Notes: a model not told the origin generated them from the sequence alone. 43,033 nt of DNA from Seleniivibrio woodruffii (GCF_029267515.1 NZ_JAJUIS010000013.1:1-43033), one strand, 5' to 3'. Shown: positions 1 to 8,675, counted from the stretch's first letter. Made by a program: numbers and translations.

Positions 1-129
1 CGAAATTTTCTCCATCCATGGAAAAATTTCGTCAGCGCTTCTGTCGGCAAAGCCTCCATACGCTCACGTTACTCTCGCTCAACCGAATAAATCCGGTTTC
101 ACTCTCTCCACGGATTTCTTCCTGAAATC
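1..129. other. left-edge non-coding stretch with two hairpins
   Basis: No gene can be supported here. Bases 1-31 form a near-perfect inverted repeat (cgaaatttt pairing with aaaaatttcg around a ccatcc/ccatgg centre). A second inverted repeat has arms aaatccg at 89-95 and cggattt at 111-117. Both lie just downstream of the minus-strand transglutaminase-like gene, so they may be part of its 3' untranslated region or of a longer repeat cut by the window edge. No uridine tract typical of a terminator is evident. Confidence 0.4.
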
Positions 130-1680
130 TTAAATGCCTGTTTCCTCTATCTCTGGACTGACAGCCTTATACTGAGGCATTACCATACCGACGGTGGCAT
201 TGATATACGTCGGGTCGGCGACAGAATATTTTTTGCCCTTATATGTCAGATAAGCTCCTATGGTTTTGTCGCCCATGTCAACCGCTGTTGCAACGTGGTC
301 AGGGTAATTCAGCATAACCACATCCTTTTTAAGCAGTTTTTCAACCAGATATGCGAAGAAAACACTTCTGTCCTCGCAATCGCTGTAGGGATAATAGATT
401 ATCTCCTCTGCATAGAAAGACTTTTCTTTTCCGAACTGCTGGTCGTCCGTCTTATAATCGAAAGCAGTCTGGACGAAGCGCAGAAGGATGTTTATGCTCT
501 CTTCCGTGGATTTACCCTGAACGATTCCAGCGAGTGTGGGCAGAATTGTCTTGTCAACCCACTGCGGAACAGATGCGGAAGTATATATCGGCAGATCGGT
601 CTGCGGAAAAGAGGTCAGGTATGCGATGTCATACTTATTGGCAACTGCCTTTACGGTGTATTTATTTTTATCATATTCAAATGACAGGTCTCTGTCGAAA
701 CGGGAAAAAGAAAGTTTCGGCTGCTTCATGTTCAGAAAGCTGACAGCCTTTGTCGCAGTGGGATAATTGCCTTTGTATGTGTAAAGCGCTTCAGTTGAGG
801 TGTTTATCTTCTCAAGGGTATTCACGAGATAAAACCGTTTGCTGTCAAATGTATAAAAAGAGATATCATACAGACTGGAATCCGCCGGCAGCATGAGTTT
901 TGTAACGCCTGATTTCGTGTAGCCCAGCTTCGCGTTGTATCCGCTCTTAACAAGAAAAAACCATGCAAGCATTTTTTGCTCGGATGCCTCAAACATGAGT
1001 TTCGATGTGAATCTGTCAACCAGCATAACATAACCCCAATCGCTGAGGTTAATCTCTTTTGCAGTTTTATGAAGCACTGTCAGAGATTTGTTATAGTCGG
1101 CGGAAGCAACGGTCTCCCACCATTTCGCAACGTTGTCGGAAGATACGGGTTTCTGCACGTTAGCTTTTATTTTTCTGTCATAGGGTATGCTCAGGCTGAT
1201 CCCGAAAAAAGTCATATCTACGGAATCGCCTTCTGTCGGGGCATAGAAAGGCTTGGGTTCCGGTATATCACCTGTGAAAGAGGGCTGCGGTTCCTTTGGC
1301 TCGGCTGGTTCTTCTTTTGGTTTAACAACCGGCTTCGGCGTTTCCGCTTTCGGCTGTTCCTTAACAGGCTCCGGCTTGGGCGCAGGAACAACCACAGGAG
1401 CAGGTGCTGGTTTCGCTATTATCTTAACAGGTTCTGGCTTTGCCACTGGTTTTGTTTCAGGCTGAACCACAGGTTTCGGCTCATCAAACTGCTTAACAGG
1501 CTTCTGACCTTTATATTCTTTCCACTGCTGTTTCAGAAAGGCGGAAAACTGCCTGTCCATCTCATCCAGATAGCTTTTATATTCACCCATAACGGATTTT
1601 TTGTAATCTTCGAAACTGCCTGCGGCATTTGCCTGAAATGCGAAAACACAGGATAAAGCGATTGCCAAGAAACCTTTCAT
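130..1680 (-). CDS. secreted transglutaminase-like cysteine protease-fold protein
   Basis: This 516-residue protein is predicted to be exported. I chose the ATG at 1680 because it opens a classic signal peptide (MKGFLAIALSCVFAFQANA) and has GGGAG six bases upstream; the reading frame extends 28 codons further but without signal-peptide character. After a charged helical stretch comes a Pro/Lys/Glu-rich linker at about residues 65-140, which could span the envelope. The C-terminal third carries a transglutaminase-like triad: Cys435 (in SDCEDRS), His462 (in DHVA) and Asp489 (in ADPTY). Such domains in bacteria are usually peptidases or peptide-processing enzymes. The substrate cannot be told from sequence. 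It stands alone, separated from greA by terminator-like hairpins. Confidence 0.72.
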   Translation of the reverse strand: MKGFLAIALSCVFAFQANAAGSFEDYKKSVMGEYKSYLDEMDRQFSAFLKQQWKEYKGQKPVKQFDEPKPVVQPETKPVAKPEPVKIIAKPAPAPVVVPAPKPEPVKEQPKAETPKPVVKPKEEPAEPKEPQPSFTGDIPEPKPFYAPTEGDSVDMTFFGISLSIPYDRKIKANVQKPVSSDNVAKWWETVASADYNKSLTVLHKTAKEINLSDWGYVMLVDRFTSKLMFEASEQKMLAWFFLVKSGYNAKLGYTKSGVTKLMLPADSSLYDISFYTFDSKRFYLVNTLEKINTSTEALYTYKGNYPTATKAVSFLNMKQPKLSFSRFDRDLSFEYDKNKYTVKAVANKYDIAYLTSFPQTDLPIYTSASVPQWVDKTILPTLAGIVQGKSTEESINILLRFVQTAFDYKTDDQQFGKEKSFYAEEIIYYPYSDCEDRSVFFAYLVEKLLKKDVVMLNYPDHVATAVDMGDKTIGAYLTYKGKKYSVADPTYINATVGMVMPQYKAVSPEIEETGI

Positions 1681-1816
1681 GTCCGTCTCCCAGAATTTGA
1701 TATCACCAATATACAACGCAAACGCCTCTGTTTCGAGTGAAAAAGAACATTGCGACTTAGACAAAGGAGAAAAAAAGCCGGATTACTTCGCTGCACCAGT
1801 AAAAACAAAAAAAGAA

Positions 1817-1839
1817 AAAGCTATCTCTGCCATAGCTTT
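1817..1839 (-). terminator. second hairpin with U-rich tail after greA
   Basis: Eight-base arms (1817-1824 and 1832-1839, aaagctat/atagcttt) enclose a seven-base loop. On the minus strand the hairpin is followed by a long T-rich run (about 1800-1816). It would back up the greA terminator or separate greA transcripts from the transglutaminase-like gene. Confidence 0.5.
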
Positions 1840-1899
1840 AGCCAGAAACAATCTCATCAGATTTTAACAGGATTTAGTTTATAGGCAACCTGAACATTG

Positions 1900-1947
1900 A
1901 GATAAAATAAAGAAGGGAGCGTCCCCGCGGAAAGCCCGCAGAGACGC
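1900..1947 (-). terminator. greA operon terminator
   Basis: A GC-rich stem pairs 1919-1930 with 1935-1947, with two G-U pairs when read as minus-strand RNA. A pyrimidine-rich tail (CTCCCTTCTTTATTTT) follows. It sits immediately after the greA stop codon. Confidence 0.7.
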
Positions 1948-1954
1948 GTTATTA

Positions 1955-2428
1955 TCAGTTGAATTCTACAGAAATGATTTCGTATTCGATATCGCCGCCG
2001 GGAGCCTGAACGATAACTTCATCTCCGGCTTTCTTGTTAACAAGGGCGCGGGCAAGCGGCGACATGATGGACACTGTACCTTTTGATATATTAGCCTCGT
2101 CCGGACCGACAATCTTATATTTTTTATGTTCGGAAGTTTCAACATTTTCGATGACAACAGTAGCTCCGAACACAATCTTCTCTCCGGAGAGAGTTGTTGT
2201 GTCAATAACCTGAAATCTGCCCATTTTGCTTTCAAGCTCGGCTATGCGCGCTTCTATCATGCCCTGACGTTCTTTCGCAGCGTCATATTCGGCATTTTCG
2301 CTGAGGTCTCCGTGGCTTCTCGCCTCTTCAATAGCAAGAACGATCTCTTTTCTATCGACAGACTTGAGTCTTTCCAGTTCTTTTTTCAGCGTTGCATATC
2401 CTTCAGTCGTGATCGGGATCCTTTCCAT
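1955..2428 (-). CDS. greA: transcription elongation factor GreA
   Basis: GreA enters the secondary channel of RNA polymerase and stimulates cleavage of backtracked transcripts. At 157 residues the protein has the usual family length. Residues 1-75 form the N-terminal coiled coil with the characteristic LKSVDRKEIVLAIEEAR and HGDLSENAEYDAAKE segments; the Asp and Glu in the latter are the coiled-coil tip residues. Residues 80-157 form the FKBP-like C-terminal domain, with SPLARALVNKKAGDEV. The ATG at 2428 has GGAGG at the right distance, and the gene overlaps the end of xseA by 26 bases, so translational coupling is likely. It is the last gene of the minus-strand operon that begins at accA. Confidence 0.97.
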   Translation of the reverse strand: MERIPITTEGYATLKKELERLKSVDRKEIVLAIEEARSHGDLSENAEYDAAKERQGMIEARIAELESKMGRFQVIDTTTLSGEKIVFGATVVIENVETSEHKKYKIVGPDEANISKGTVSIMSPLARALVNKKAGDEVIVQAPGGDIEYEIISVEFN

Positions 2429-3905
2429 CCTTTTCCTCCGAGACTTTCCTACCGGTTACGAAGCTGCTAATATACCCGTCCTTGAGTCTTATTTCAAGCT
2501 CATCTTGCAAGCGCACATCAAATACGCTGCGGACAGCCTTTCCGTTTGCACTCACCCGTGCATAACCTTTTTTCAGAAGGTTGTCGGGATTCAGCGTACA
2601 CAGCTTCGCCATCAGTGGTTCCAGTCTTGCTTTGTTTTCCGCCGTTTTTTTCTGGGTTGAAACAATCATTCTGGTTTCAAACCGTTCGACGTTGTTCATG
2701 TATTTTTCCGCCCTCCTCATTGGGGAGAGCAATGAAATCCTTGCGTGCAGCCTGTCCGTTCTGACAGATACCCTGTTCAGACCGGTCTGCGTGCGCTCAC
2801 GCAGAACTGACAAAAGACCGTCCAGTTGCCTGCGGTCTTTCTGCACCCTTGCCGCGGGTGACAATGATTGTAGTATACCAGCAAGTTCGGATAAATGTGT
2901 GTTTTTTTTATTTATAATTTCTTTTATATCTGCCATCAATGACTTACCAAGATACGCAAGCCTTTGTCTGTCTCTGTTTATCCTGTGAAGGGGTGATGCG
3001 GCTATGACACCTGCCTGAAGCATGTCCAGTCTCTGAACGTTTTGGTACAGCCTGTTCAGCATCAGCTCCGCCATGCGTTTTTTATGATTCTCCACGTCCC
3101 GCACCGCATTGACATATCCCGTGCAAAGGTGCGTTGCTGCCGCGGTTGGCGTTGCGACGCGCAAATCCGCCACAAAATCGCATATGGAAAAGTCCCGCTC
3201 GTGTCCAATGGCGCTGACAGTAGGTACGGCACATGCCGAAAATGCACGCGCCACCTGTTCCTCGTTGAAAACAGCAAGATCTTCAAGCGAACCGCCGCCG
3301 CGCATAAGAACCAGAGCGTCGTACCTGTGCGTCATGGCTCCGGCAGAGTTCAGCGCTTTTACAATAGGCGCTATGGCATCTTTGCCCTGAACAGGCACAG
3401 ACCACACGTCCACGGCAAAAACGCCGCCCGTATTTTTCATAGTAACCAGAAAATCCTTTATCGCTGCACCTGTCGCAGAAGTAACCACGGCGACCCTCTT
3501 AGGCAGCAGCGGAACAGTTTTTTTACGGCTCTCGTCGAAAAGTCCTTCCGCCTCCAGCTTCCGTTTCACCTCTTCAAAAAGTTTCCAGAACAGCCCCACG
3601 GAATCGTAATCCATCCGCTTCACAAGAAGCTGATAGTTCCCGCCCGCCTCATAAACCGTAAGCTCCCCTATCGCCTCGACACTGTCCCCGTTTTTCGGAT
3701 TATAATCCCGCATGGACATGGCAGAACCCTTGAACATGACGCATTTTATCTGTGATTTTTCATCTTTCAGAACGAAATACAGGTGTCCTGCCGGCGATAC
3801 GGAAAAACTGGATATCTCACCTTTAACGGCGATATTGTCTTTGAAAGTCCCCTCAAAGAGCTGTTTAACAGTCCTTGTGAGTTCCGTTACGGTATATTTG
3901 TTCAT
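2403..3905 (-). CDS. xseA: exodeoxyribonuclease VII large subunit
   Basis: XseA is the large subunit of exonuclease VII, which degrades single-stranded DNA from both ends. The N-terminal OB-fold begins VTELTRTVKQLFEG and continues through a GHLYFVLKD motif (residues 1-100). The catalytic region follows with VVTSATGAAIKDF, LMRGGGSLEDLAVFNEE and SAIGHERDFSICDFVADLRVATPTAAA. A long coiled coil fills residues 270-430. The C-terminus has LKKGYARV. At 500 residues it is somewhat longer than the E. coli protein, mainly through the coiled coil. It starts with a 4-base ATGA overlap with the DivIC/FtsB-like gene and runs into greA. The small subunit xseB is not in this window. Confidence 0.96.
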   Translation of the reverse strand: MNKYTVTELTRTVKQLFEGTFKDNIAVKGEISSFSVSPAGHLYFVLKDEKSQIKCVMFKGSAMSMRDYNPKNGDSVEAIGELTVYEAGGNYQLLVKRMDYDSVGLFWKLFEEVKRKLEAEGLFDESRKKTVPLLPKRVAVVTSATGAAIKDFLVTMKNTGGVFAVDVWSVPVQGKDAIAPIVKALNSAGAMTHRYDALVLMRGGGSLEDLAVFNEEQVARAFSACAVPTVSAIGHERDFSICDFVADLRVATPTAAATHLCTGYVNAVRDVENHKKRMAELMLNRLYQNVQRLDMLQAGVIAASPLHRINRDRQRLAYLGKSLMADIKEIINKKNTHLSELAGILQSLSPAARVQKDRRQLDGLLSVLRERTQTGLNRVSVRTDRLHARISLLSPMRRAEKYMNNVERFETRMIVSTQKKTAENKARLEPLMAKLCTLNPDNLLKKGYARVSANGKAVRSVFDVRLQDELEIRLKDGYISSFVTGRKVSEEKDGKDPDHD

Positions 3906-4207
3906 TTGGATTTTTCAGATTTTTTATCGGTCGGTTTGTCTTTGTTTTCCAGAATATACAGGTCTTCGTCCTGCTGTTTCATGTTAAGGTCTTTCTTTAT
4001 AAGCATTTCAAGATAGTCTTTGTCTTTGCGTACAAGGTTGAGTTCGTCGGTAAGCACCTTAACCTTTTTGTCGGTCTCTTCGATACGCTTTTCATAGGAC
4101 GCACGTATTGCGGCAAGTTCCCTGTATTTCAGGATGCCGTTGTGTCCGAAAACCATATAAAATATCAGCACGCCTATTATGACAATAAAAACTATGTTGG
4201 TTTTCAT
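3902..4207 (-). CDS. FtsB/DivIC-family septum formation protein
   Basis: A small bitopic membrane protein of 101 residues. One transmembrane helix (about residues 4-21, IVFIVIIGVLIFYMVFG) is followed by a coiled coil (about 28-70) and a short conserved tail, DLNMKQQDEDLYIL. That tail matches the end of the FtsB/DivIC family, where the pattern is roughly ELG-MVKPGE-xx-F. Family members bridge cytoplasmic and periplasmic parts of the divisome. A Lys/Asp-rich C-terminal extension is unusual but short. It lies directly after the DUF4416 gene with no spacer and overlaps xseA by four bases. The family call rests on architecture and the tail, so the specific name FtsB versus DivIC is left open. Confidence 0.78.
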   Translation of the reverse strand: MKTNIVFIVIIGVLIFYMVFGHNGILKYRELAAIRASYEKRIEETDKKVKVLTDELNLVRKDKDYLEMLIKKDLNMKQQDEDLYILENKDKPTDKKSEKSK

Positions 4208-4786
4208 TTAACGCCCGTCAGGTCTTTTCTTTTGCTGAATTATACCACAGGTTTCAGCCATTCCCACGCGCTGTTCAAGAATTTTTCTCGCTTTTTCAAA
4301 AAAGCCCAGAACAAAGTCGAACTGGTAATCCTGAAAAGTCCACTCAAGCGGGACATACGAACCCTTTCTGCGGTAAAGCTGGAGGTCGCCGTATATGTTG
4401 TCGCGCAGGTATATCCTGTGGGTAAAGTTCTTTGTACTCGCCGCAACTACCTTTTCCATGGCAACATAGCCCGGATCAATGTTAATTATCCTTTTACCGC
4501 CCACAGCAAGAGTGTCCTCGATATTCACCGCATGTATCTTGTAATCCGGCAGGTTGTCCGGATGCTCCACGAGATCGTAGAGGGCAAAATATTTCGCGAG
4601 ATTTTCTCCCATCTCAGGCTCATAATAGGACGTATGCGAAAAGTCGAACTCCGCGGACTTCACAATCGGTTCGCCGAAAAGCGGCAGCGCGAACTCATCG
4701 GGATTCTTAACATAATCCTTGTTGTAAAGGATGGCATTAAAGAATATGACCCTTCCGGTCTGCCTGAATCCGCCGCCGGTGACCAT
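4208..4786 (-). CDS. DUF4416 family protein
   Basis: A cytoplasmic protein of 192 residues with no signal peptide or membrane helix. The order of conserved segments matches what I recall of the DUF4416 family: DFSHTSYYEPEMG, then INIDPGYVAMEKVVAAST, HRIYLRDNIYGDL and PLEWTFQDYQFD. No enzymatic function is established for this family to my knowledge. The start codon shares one base with the hfq stop (TGATG), implying coupled translation with hfq. Its fixed place between hfq and a division gene suggests a housekeeping role, but that is inference. Confidence 0.75.
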   Translation of the reverse strand: MVTGGGFRQTGRVIFFNAILYNKDYVKNPDEFALPLFGEPIVKSAEFDFSHTSYYEPEMGENLAKYFALYDLVEHPDNLPDYKIHAVNIEDTLAVGGKRIINIDPGYVAMEKVVAASTKNFTHRIYLRDNIYGDLQLYRRKGSYVPLEWTFQDYQFDFVLGFFEKARKILEQRVGMAETCGIIQQKKRPDGR

Positions 4787-5010
4787 CAGTTCATTTCGAG
4801 TTCGAGGATTTCCTCAGAAGGCTCTATTGTGGAAATAGCGTGTTTGTAGATCATTTTCTGAGATTCGTCTTTCATAATAATCACAAAGTTGTCAAACCCC
4901 TTGATAACGCCTTCAATCTTGACACCGTTGACAAGATATACTGTCATGGGTATGCGTTTTTTTCTAAGGTGGTTCAGAAACACATCTTGAATATTGATTT
5001 TCTTGCTCAT
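4786..5010 (-). CDS. hfq: RNA chaperone Hfq
   Basis: Hfq forms a hexameric Sm-like ring that pairs small RNAs with mRNAs. The 74-residue protein has the Sm1 motif (NIQDVFLNHLRKKRIPMTVY, then LVNGVKIEGVIKGFDNFVI) and an Sm2 motif, YKHAISTI, equivalent to the YKHAIST of E. coli. The acidic tail is very short, so the C-terminal disordered extension of enterobacterial Hfq is absent. The ATG at 5010 follows AGGGGG by six bases. As in many bacteria the gene lies next to miaA. A 79-base gap to miaA contains a possible separate promoter (5065-5093) and an inverted repeat (5037-5068). Confidence 0.96.
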   Translation of the reverse strand: MSKKINIQDVFLNHLRKKRIPMTVYLVNGVKIEGVIKGFDNFVIIMKDESQKMIYKHAISTIEPSEEILELEMN

Positions 5011-5036
5011 TACGAGCCCCCTAAAAACAGATAAAT

Positions 5037-5093
5037 AAGTAAAATTGCATTAACAATATATTTTACTTTATCCAAAATACAGTTCTAATTCAA
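5037..5093 (-). promoter_or_regulatory. putative hfq promoter and leader inverted repeat
   Basis: On the minus strand TTGAAT (5088-5093) and TAAAGT (5065-5070) are separated by 17 bases, a reasonable sigma-70 type pair. Just downstream the hfq leader has a nine-base inverted repeat, aagtaaaat (5037-5045) and attttactt (5060-5068), with a 14-base loop. The repeat could be an operator, a leader hairpin or a weak terminator for miaA. The spacing is exact but the boxes are imperfect. Confidence 0.45.
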
Positions 5094-5995
5094 GTGAAAA
5101 ACACTTGAGAGAGTATTTTTACCGTCTGACCATCCTTCATATCCAGATAAGTTGTGTCCTGCATATGCCGGAACCATGTCAGTTGACGTTTTGCGAAGTT
5201 TCTTGTTGCCGTCTGTATCCGTTCACAAACCGACACAACATCGTATCCGCCGCGGACGCATCCTGCTATCTCTCTGTAGCCTATCGCTTTGAACGAATCC
5301 ATGGATTCATCGTATCCCATTTCCAGAAGCCTTTTCACTTCTTCTGCCCAGCCGTCTTTCAGCATCTGCACGACTCTTTTGTTTATGCGGTCGTAAATAA
5401 GCTGTCTGTCGCCGCCTATAACAAAAATATTGTACTCATAAGCGGGGCTGCGGTGATATTTCTTCTGTGCTTCCTTAACATTCATTCCGAGCTGGCGGTT
5501 TATTTCCAGTCCGCGGACTATACGTGTTTTGTCGGCGGGTTTGACATTCGCCGCAAATTCAGGGTCGATGTCTTCCAACTCCGCATGAAGCGCGGCATAC
5601 CCCCTTGCTTCGGCATCCTCTTCAAGCCGTGCACGCAAGTCCTTATCCCTCTCAGGCGCCGCGAATATGCCCTTTTGCAGCGATTCGATATAAAGCCCGG
5701 TTCCGCCGGCTATGACGGGTATTTTTCCACGGGAAAGCACGTCGGCGATTATCTGCTCCGCCTGCTCAAAGAATATTCCGGCGGAATATGTCCCGTCAGG
5801 GTTCATAACGTCTATAAGGTGATGAGGCACAGCCTCAAGCTCCTCTTTTGAAGCCTTTGCCGTGCCGATATCCATATGCCGGTACACCTGATAGGCGTCG
5901 GCGCTGATTATCTCTATCGGGTAATGTTTTGCCAGCTCCAGAACGGCGGCGGTTTTGCCTGTTGCCGTCGGACCTGTAACTACGGGTATTCTCAT
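5090..5995 (-). CDS. miaA: tRNA dimethylallyltransferase
   Basis: MiaA adds a dimethylallyl group to A37 of tRNAs that read UNN codons. I place the start at the ATG at 5995, giving 301 residues. It has AGGAA ten bases upstream and overlaps the mutL stop by four bases (ATGA); an in-frame ATG eight codons earlier lies inside mutL. Motifs are the P-loop GPTATGKT, DAYQVYRHMDIGTAKAS (most relatives have DSxQVY, so Ser is replaced by Ala), HHLIDVMNPDGTYSAG and AGGTGLY. The C-terminal region has ATRNFAKRQLTWFR, which contacts the tRNA. Its neighbours mutL and hfq match the common mutL-miaA-hfq order. Confidence 0.96.
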   Translation of the reverse strand: MRIPVVTGPTATGKTAAVLELAKHYPIEIISADAYQVYRHMDIGTAKASKEELEAVPHHLIDVMNPDGTYSAGIFFEQAEQIIADVLSRGKIPVIAGGTGLYIESLQKGIFAAPERDKDLRARLEEDAEARGYAALHAELEDIDPEFAANVKPADKTRIVRGLEINRQLGMNVKEAQKKYHRSPAYEYNIFVIGGDRQLIYDRINKRVVQMLKDGWAEEVKRLLEMGYDESMDSFKAIGYREIAGCVRGGYDVVSVCERIQTATRNFAKRQLTWFRHMQDTTYLDMKDGQTVKILSQVFFT

Positions 5996-7719
5996 CTGTC
6001 GAATTTCCTGAAAAGCCATGCCCTGTCCATTTTAAAAACTATGGGTCTTCCGTGGGGACATGTATAGGGATTTGAAGTGCGGAAAAGGTCGTCCACAATC
6101 TTGCGCATCTCGTGCATTTCCAGCCTGTCACCAGCCTTAACGGCGTTTTTGCAGCTCATGACTATCACGCGGTAATCCACGCTGCTGTCCTTGCGGTTCT
6201 CAATCATATCGGCAAGTATCTCCCGTATCTCTTTGGCGATGTCGCGGTTGAGTACGTCGGACGGCACGCGGCTGACCTTCAGGCTGTTCCCGCCGAAAGG
6301 TTCTATGTCGTATCCGAAGGCTGAAAGCACCTCGGAACCTTTTTCTATGATGTCCGCCTCGTCCTCGGTGACGTCTATAAGAATAGGCTCGTAAAGCACG
6401 ATGGATGGAACGGAGACTGTCTTCTCTTCAAGATATTTTTCGTAAAGCACCCGTTCGTGGGCAACGTGCTGGTCGATAAAGAAAGCCTCTTCGCCCTTCT
6501 CGCACACTATCACAGTGTTAAAAAGCTGTCCCACAACACGCACCCGTTCCTCTTCGGGAACGTCCGGCACCTTAACGGCATCGTCCGCGCGGGCTGTGTA
6601 CTGTACGGTTTCAAGCTCTTTCGCCATATCGAAACTGCGCACGGCATCTTTTGTGAAATTCTTTTCATTGTACTTCGATTCATAGACGGTAACAGGTTTA
6701 AACACGGGTTCAGGAGCGCGCATCTGTTCGCCTGTCTCCCTGCCCGCTTCTTCAAGAATCTTTTTGACTGTGTTGTGTACGAAGCTGAAAATCTCTCTGG
6801 AATCAAGAAGTTTCACGACAGTCTTGGCGGGATGGACGTTCACGTCCACCTTTTCCGGGTTGATATGCATGGATATTGCCGCCGCAGGAAATTTTCCTTC
6901 GGGGATAAGCCTGTGATAAGCGGTTATAACAGCCTGAACCAGCGAAAGGTCTTTCACCACACGCCCGTTTATGCCTATGATTATCATATCTTTGCGGAAT
7001 TTATGCACAGAAGGCAGAGAAACCGCCGCCTTCACGCTCATATCCTCAAATTCATTTTCGCCGCACACAACATCGGTCTCCTGAAACACCCTTACGGCAC
7101 GTTTCAGCATATCTTCCGACCTGTCGACGGAATATACGCGTTTACCGTTGATATCGAGATCAACTGCAATGTGCGGGTTTATGAGGGAGAACTGCCGCAC
7201 GAAACGGGCAATCTCCTTCTCTTCCGTCTGATAGTTTTTGAAGAATTTCAGACGCGCCGGAACGTTGGCGAACAGTGATCTCACCTCCACCCTTGTCCCC
7301 TCCTGTATGGCGGCGGGGAGGATATCGGACTTTTCACCGTATTTTATGCGAAGTTCCGCGCCGATGTAGCCTTTACGGAATGAGCGGATGGAGAAATCGG
7401 ACACGGAGGATATGGCGGCAAGCGCCTCTCCGCGGAAACCGAACGTTGCGACGCGGTAAACGTCGTCAACGGTTGATATCTTGCTGGTGGCAAAGCGTTC
7501 AACGGCAAGGGGCAGGTCGTCGGGGACTATGCCTTTTCCGTTGTCCGTGACACATATATAGCCCGCTCCGCCGTTTTCAACCACAACGGACAGTCTGTCC
7601 GCTCCGGCATCGGCAGAGTTTTCCATCAGCTCTTTTATGACGTTATAGGGACGTTCAACGACTTCGCCTGCTGCAACCTTGTTGGCGACATCCTCGCAAA
7701 GTCTTTTAATTTCGTTCAT
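5992..7719 (-). CDS. mutL: DNA mismatch repair protein MutL
   Basis: MutL couples mismatch recognition by MutS to strand incision. The 575-residue protein starts with the GHKL ATPase: IAAGEV-like VAAGEVVERP, ELMENSADAGA, VTDNGKGI, RFATSKI and TFGFRGEALAAIS. The C-terminal dimerisation domain carries the metal-binding endonuclease motif DQHVAHERVLYE, SCKNAVKAGD and the terminal CPHGRP. This set indicates that the protein is itself a nicking endonuclease, as in bacteria that lack MutH, rather than a MutH-dependent MutL. The gene starts two bases after the accA stop and overlaps miaA by four bases. Its own ribosome-binding site is weak, so translation is probably coupled to accA. Confidence 0.97.
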   Translation of the reverse strand: MNEIKRLCEDVANKVAAGEVVERPYNVIKELMENSADAGADRLSVVVENGGAGYICVTDNGKGIVPDDLPLAVERFATSKISTVDDVYRVATFGFRGEALAAISSVSDFSIRSFRKGYIGAELRIKYGEKSDILPAAIQEGTRVEVRSLFANVPARLKFFKNYQTEEKEIARFVRQFSLINPHIAVDLDINGKRVYSVDRSEDMLKRAVRVFQETDVVCGENEFEDMSVKAAVSLPSVHKFRKDMIIIGINGRVVKDLSLVQAVITAYHRLIPEGKFPAAAISMHINPEKVDVNVHPAKTVVKLLDSREIFSFVHNTVKKILEEAGRETGEQMRAPEPVFKPVTVYESKYNEKNFTKDAVRSFDMAKELETVQYTARADDAVKVPDVPEEERVRVVGQLFNTVIVCEKGEEAFFIDQHVAHERVLYEKYLEEKTVSVPSIVLYEPILIDVTEDEADIIEKGSEVLSAFGYDIEPFGGNSLKVSRVPSDVLNRDIAKEIREILADMIENRKDSSVDYRVIVMSCKNAVKAGDRLEMHEMRKIVDDLFRTSNPYTCPHGRPIVFKMDRAWLFRKFDR

Positions 7720-7721
7720 GT

Positions 7722-8675
7722 TTACTCGGCAAAAACGCCCATATTGCGGAATTTCTGATACCTGTCCTCAAAAAGCTGCTCAGGTGTCATTGTTTTCAGT
7801 TCCGCGAGGTTTCTGACTATAAAGTCCTTAACCTTAGCCGCTGTTGCGGGGTGGTTCCTGTGGGCGCCGCCCATAGGTTCCTCTATTATCTCGTCGATGA
7901 TATTCAGTTCTTTAAGGTCTTTGGATGTGAGCTTGAGGGCTTCCGCCGCTTTGCCCGCATATGACGCGTCTTTCCAGAGGATAGATGCGCAGCCTTCAGG
8001 GCTGATAACTGCGTATATTGAGTGTTCAAGCATACCGATACGGTTGCCCATGGCTATTGCCAGCGCTCCGCCTGAACCGCCTTCTCCGGCGATAACGGTT
8101 ATCATGGGAACTTTAAGCCCCGCCATAACCATAAGGCTTCTGGCGATCGCCTCCGCCTGTCCACGCTCCTCGGCACCTATTCCGGGGTAAGCTCCGGGGG
8201 TGTCAACAAACGTTATTACAGGACGTTTGAACATGTCCGCCATTTCGAAAAGTCTCTGGGACTTTCTGTAGCCTTCGGGGTTAACCATTCCGAAGTTGCG
8301 GTGGATGTTCTCTTTCGTGTTGCGCCCTTTCTGGTGCCCGATAACCATGACGGGTTCGCCGTCCAGCTTCGCCATGCCGCACACAAGGGCGGGGTCTTCG
8401 CGGAAAAGCCTGTCGCCGTGAAGCTCAGTGAAGTCGGTGAAGATATTCTGGATGTAATCCAGTGTGTAGGGTCTGTCGGGGTGGCGGGCCACCATGACTT
8501 TCTGCTGGGGAGTGAGACGCTTATATATGTTTGCTCTGACCTTCGCCAGTTTGTCTTCAAGACTGGAAATCTCTTTGTTCATCTGGTCGCTGTTCAGCCC
8601 CGGAAGGTTGCGAAGCTCGTCAAGCTGTGCCTCAATCTCAACTATCGGTGCTTCAAAATCAAGTACCGTTGCCAT
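7722..8675 (-). CDS. accA: acetyl-CoA carboxylase carboxyltransferase subunit alpha
   Basis: AccA with AccD transfers carboxyl from carboxybiotin to acetyl-CoA, the first step of fatty acid synthesis. The 317-residue protein has normal family length. It contains the N-terminal helical region (FEAPIVEIEAQLDEL), ARHPDRPYTLDYI, ELHGDRLFREDPA, GHQKGRNTKENIHRNFGM, PVITFVDTPGAYPGIGAEERGQ and GEGGSGGALAI, all hallmarks of the alpha subunit. The ATG at 8675 follows GAGGTG. It is the first gene of the long minus-strand operon and has a good promoter at 8706-8734. The other subunits are not here. Confidence 0.97.
   Translation of the reverse strand: MATVLDFEAPIVEIEAQLDELRNLPGLNSDQMNKEISSLEDKLAKVRANIYKRLTPQQKVMVARHPDRPYTLDYIQNIFTDFTELHGDRLFREDPALVCGMAKLDGEPVMVIGHQKGRNTKENIHRNFGMVNPEGYRKSQRLFEMADMFKRPVITFVDTPGAYPGIGAEERGQAEAIARSLMVMAGLKVPMITVIAGEGGSGGALAIAMGNRIGMLEHSIYAVISPEGCASILWKDASYAGKAAEALKLTSKDLKELNIIDEIIEEPMGGAHRNHPATAAKVKDFIVRNLAELKTMTPEQLFEDRYQKFRNMGVFAE

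Noticed and set aside
1-90. Open frame at the left edge ending in TAA
   Set aside because: Only 29 codons, with no recognisable protein end, and over a hairpin region; it cannot be called as a gene.
1679-1867. 62-codon plus-strand frame in the gap before the transglutaminase-like gene
   Set aside because: It begins inside the opposing gene's start codon, has no ribosome-binding site, and covers a terminator hairpin; its Lys-rich end reflects an A-rich tract.
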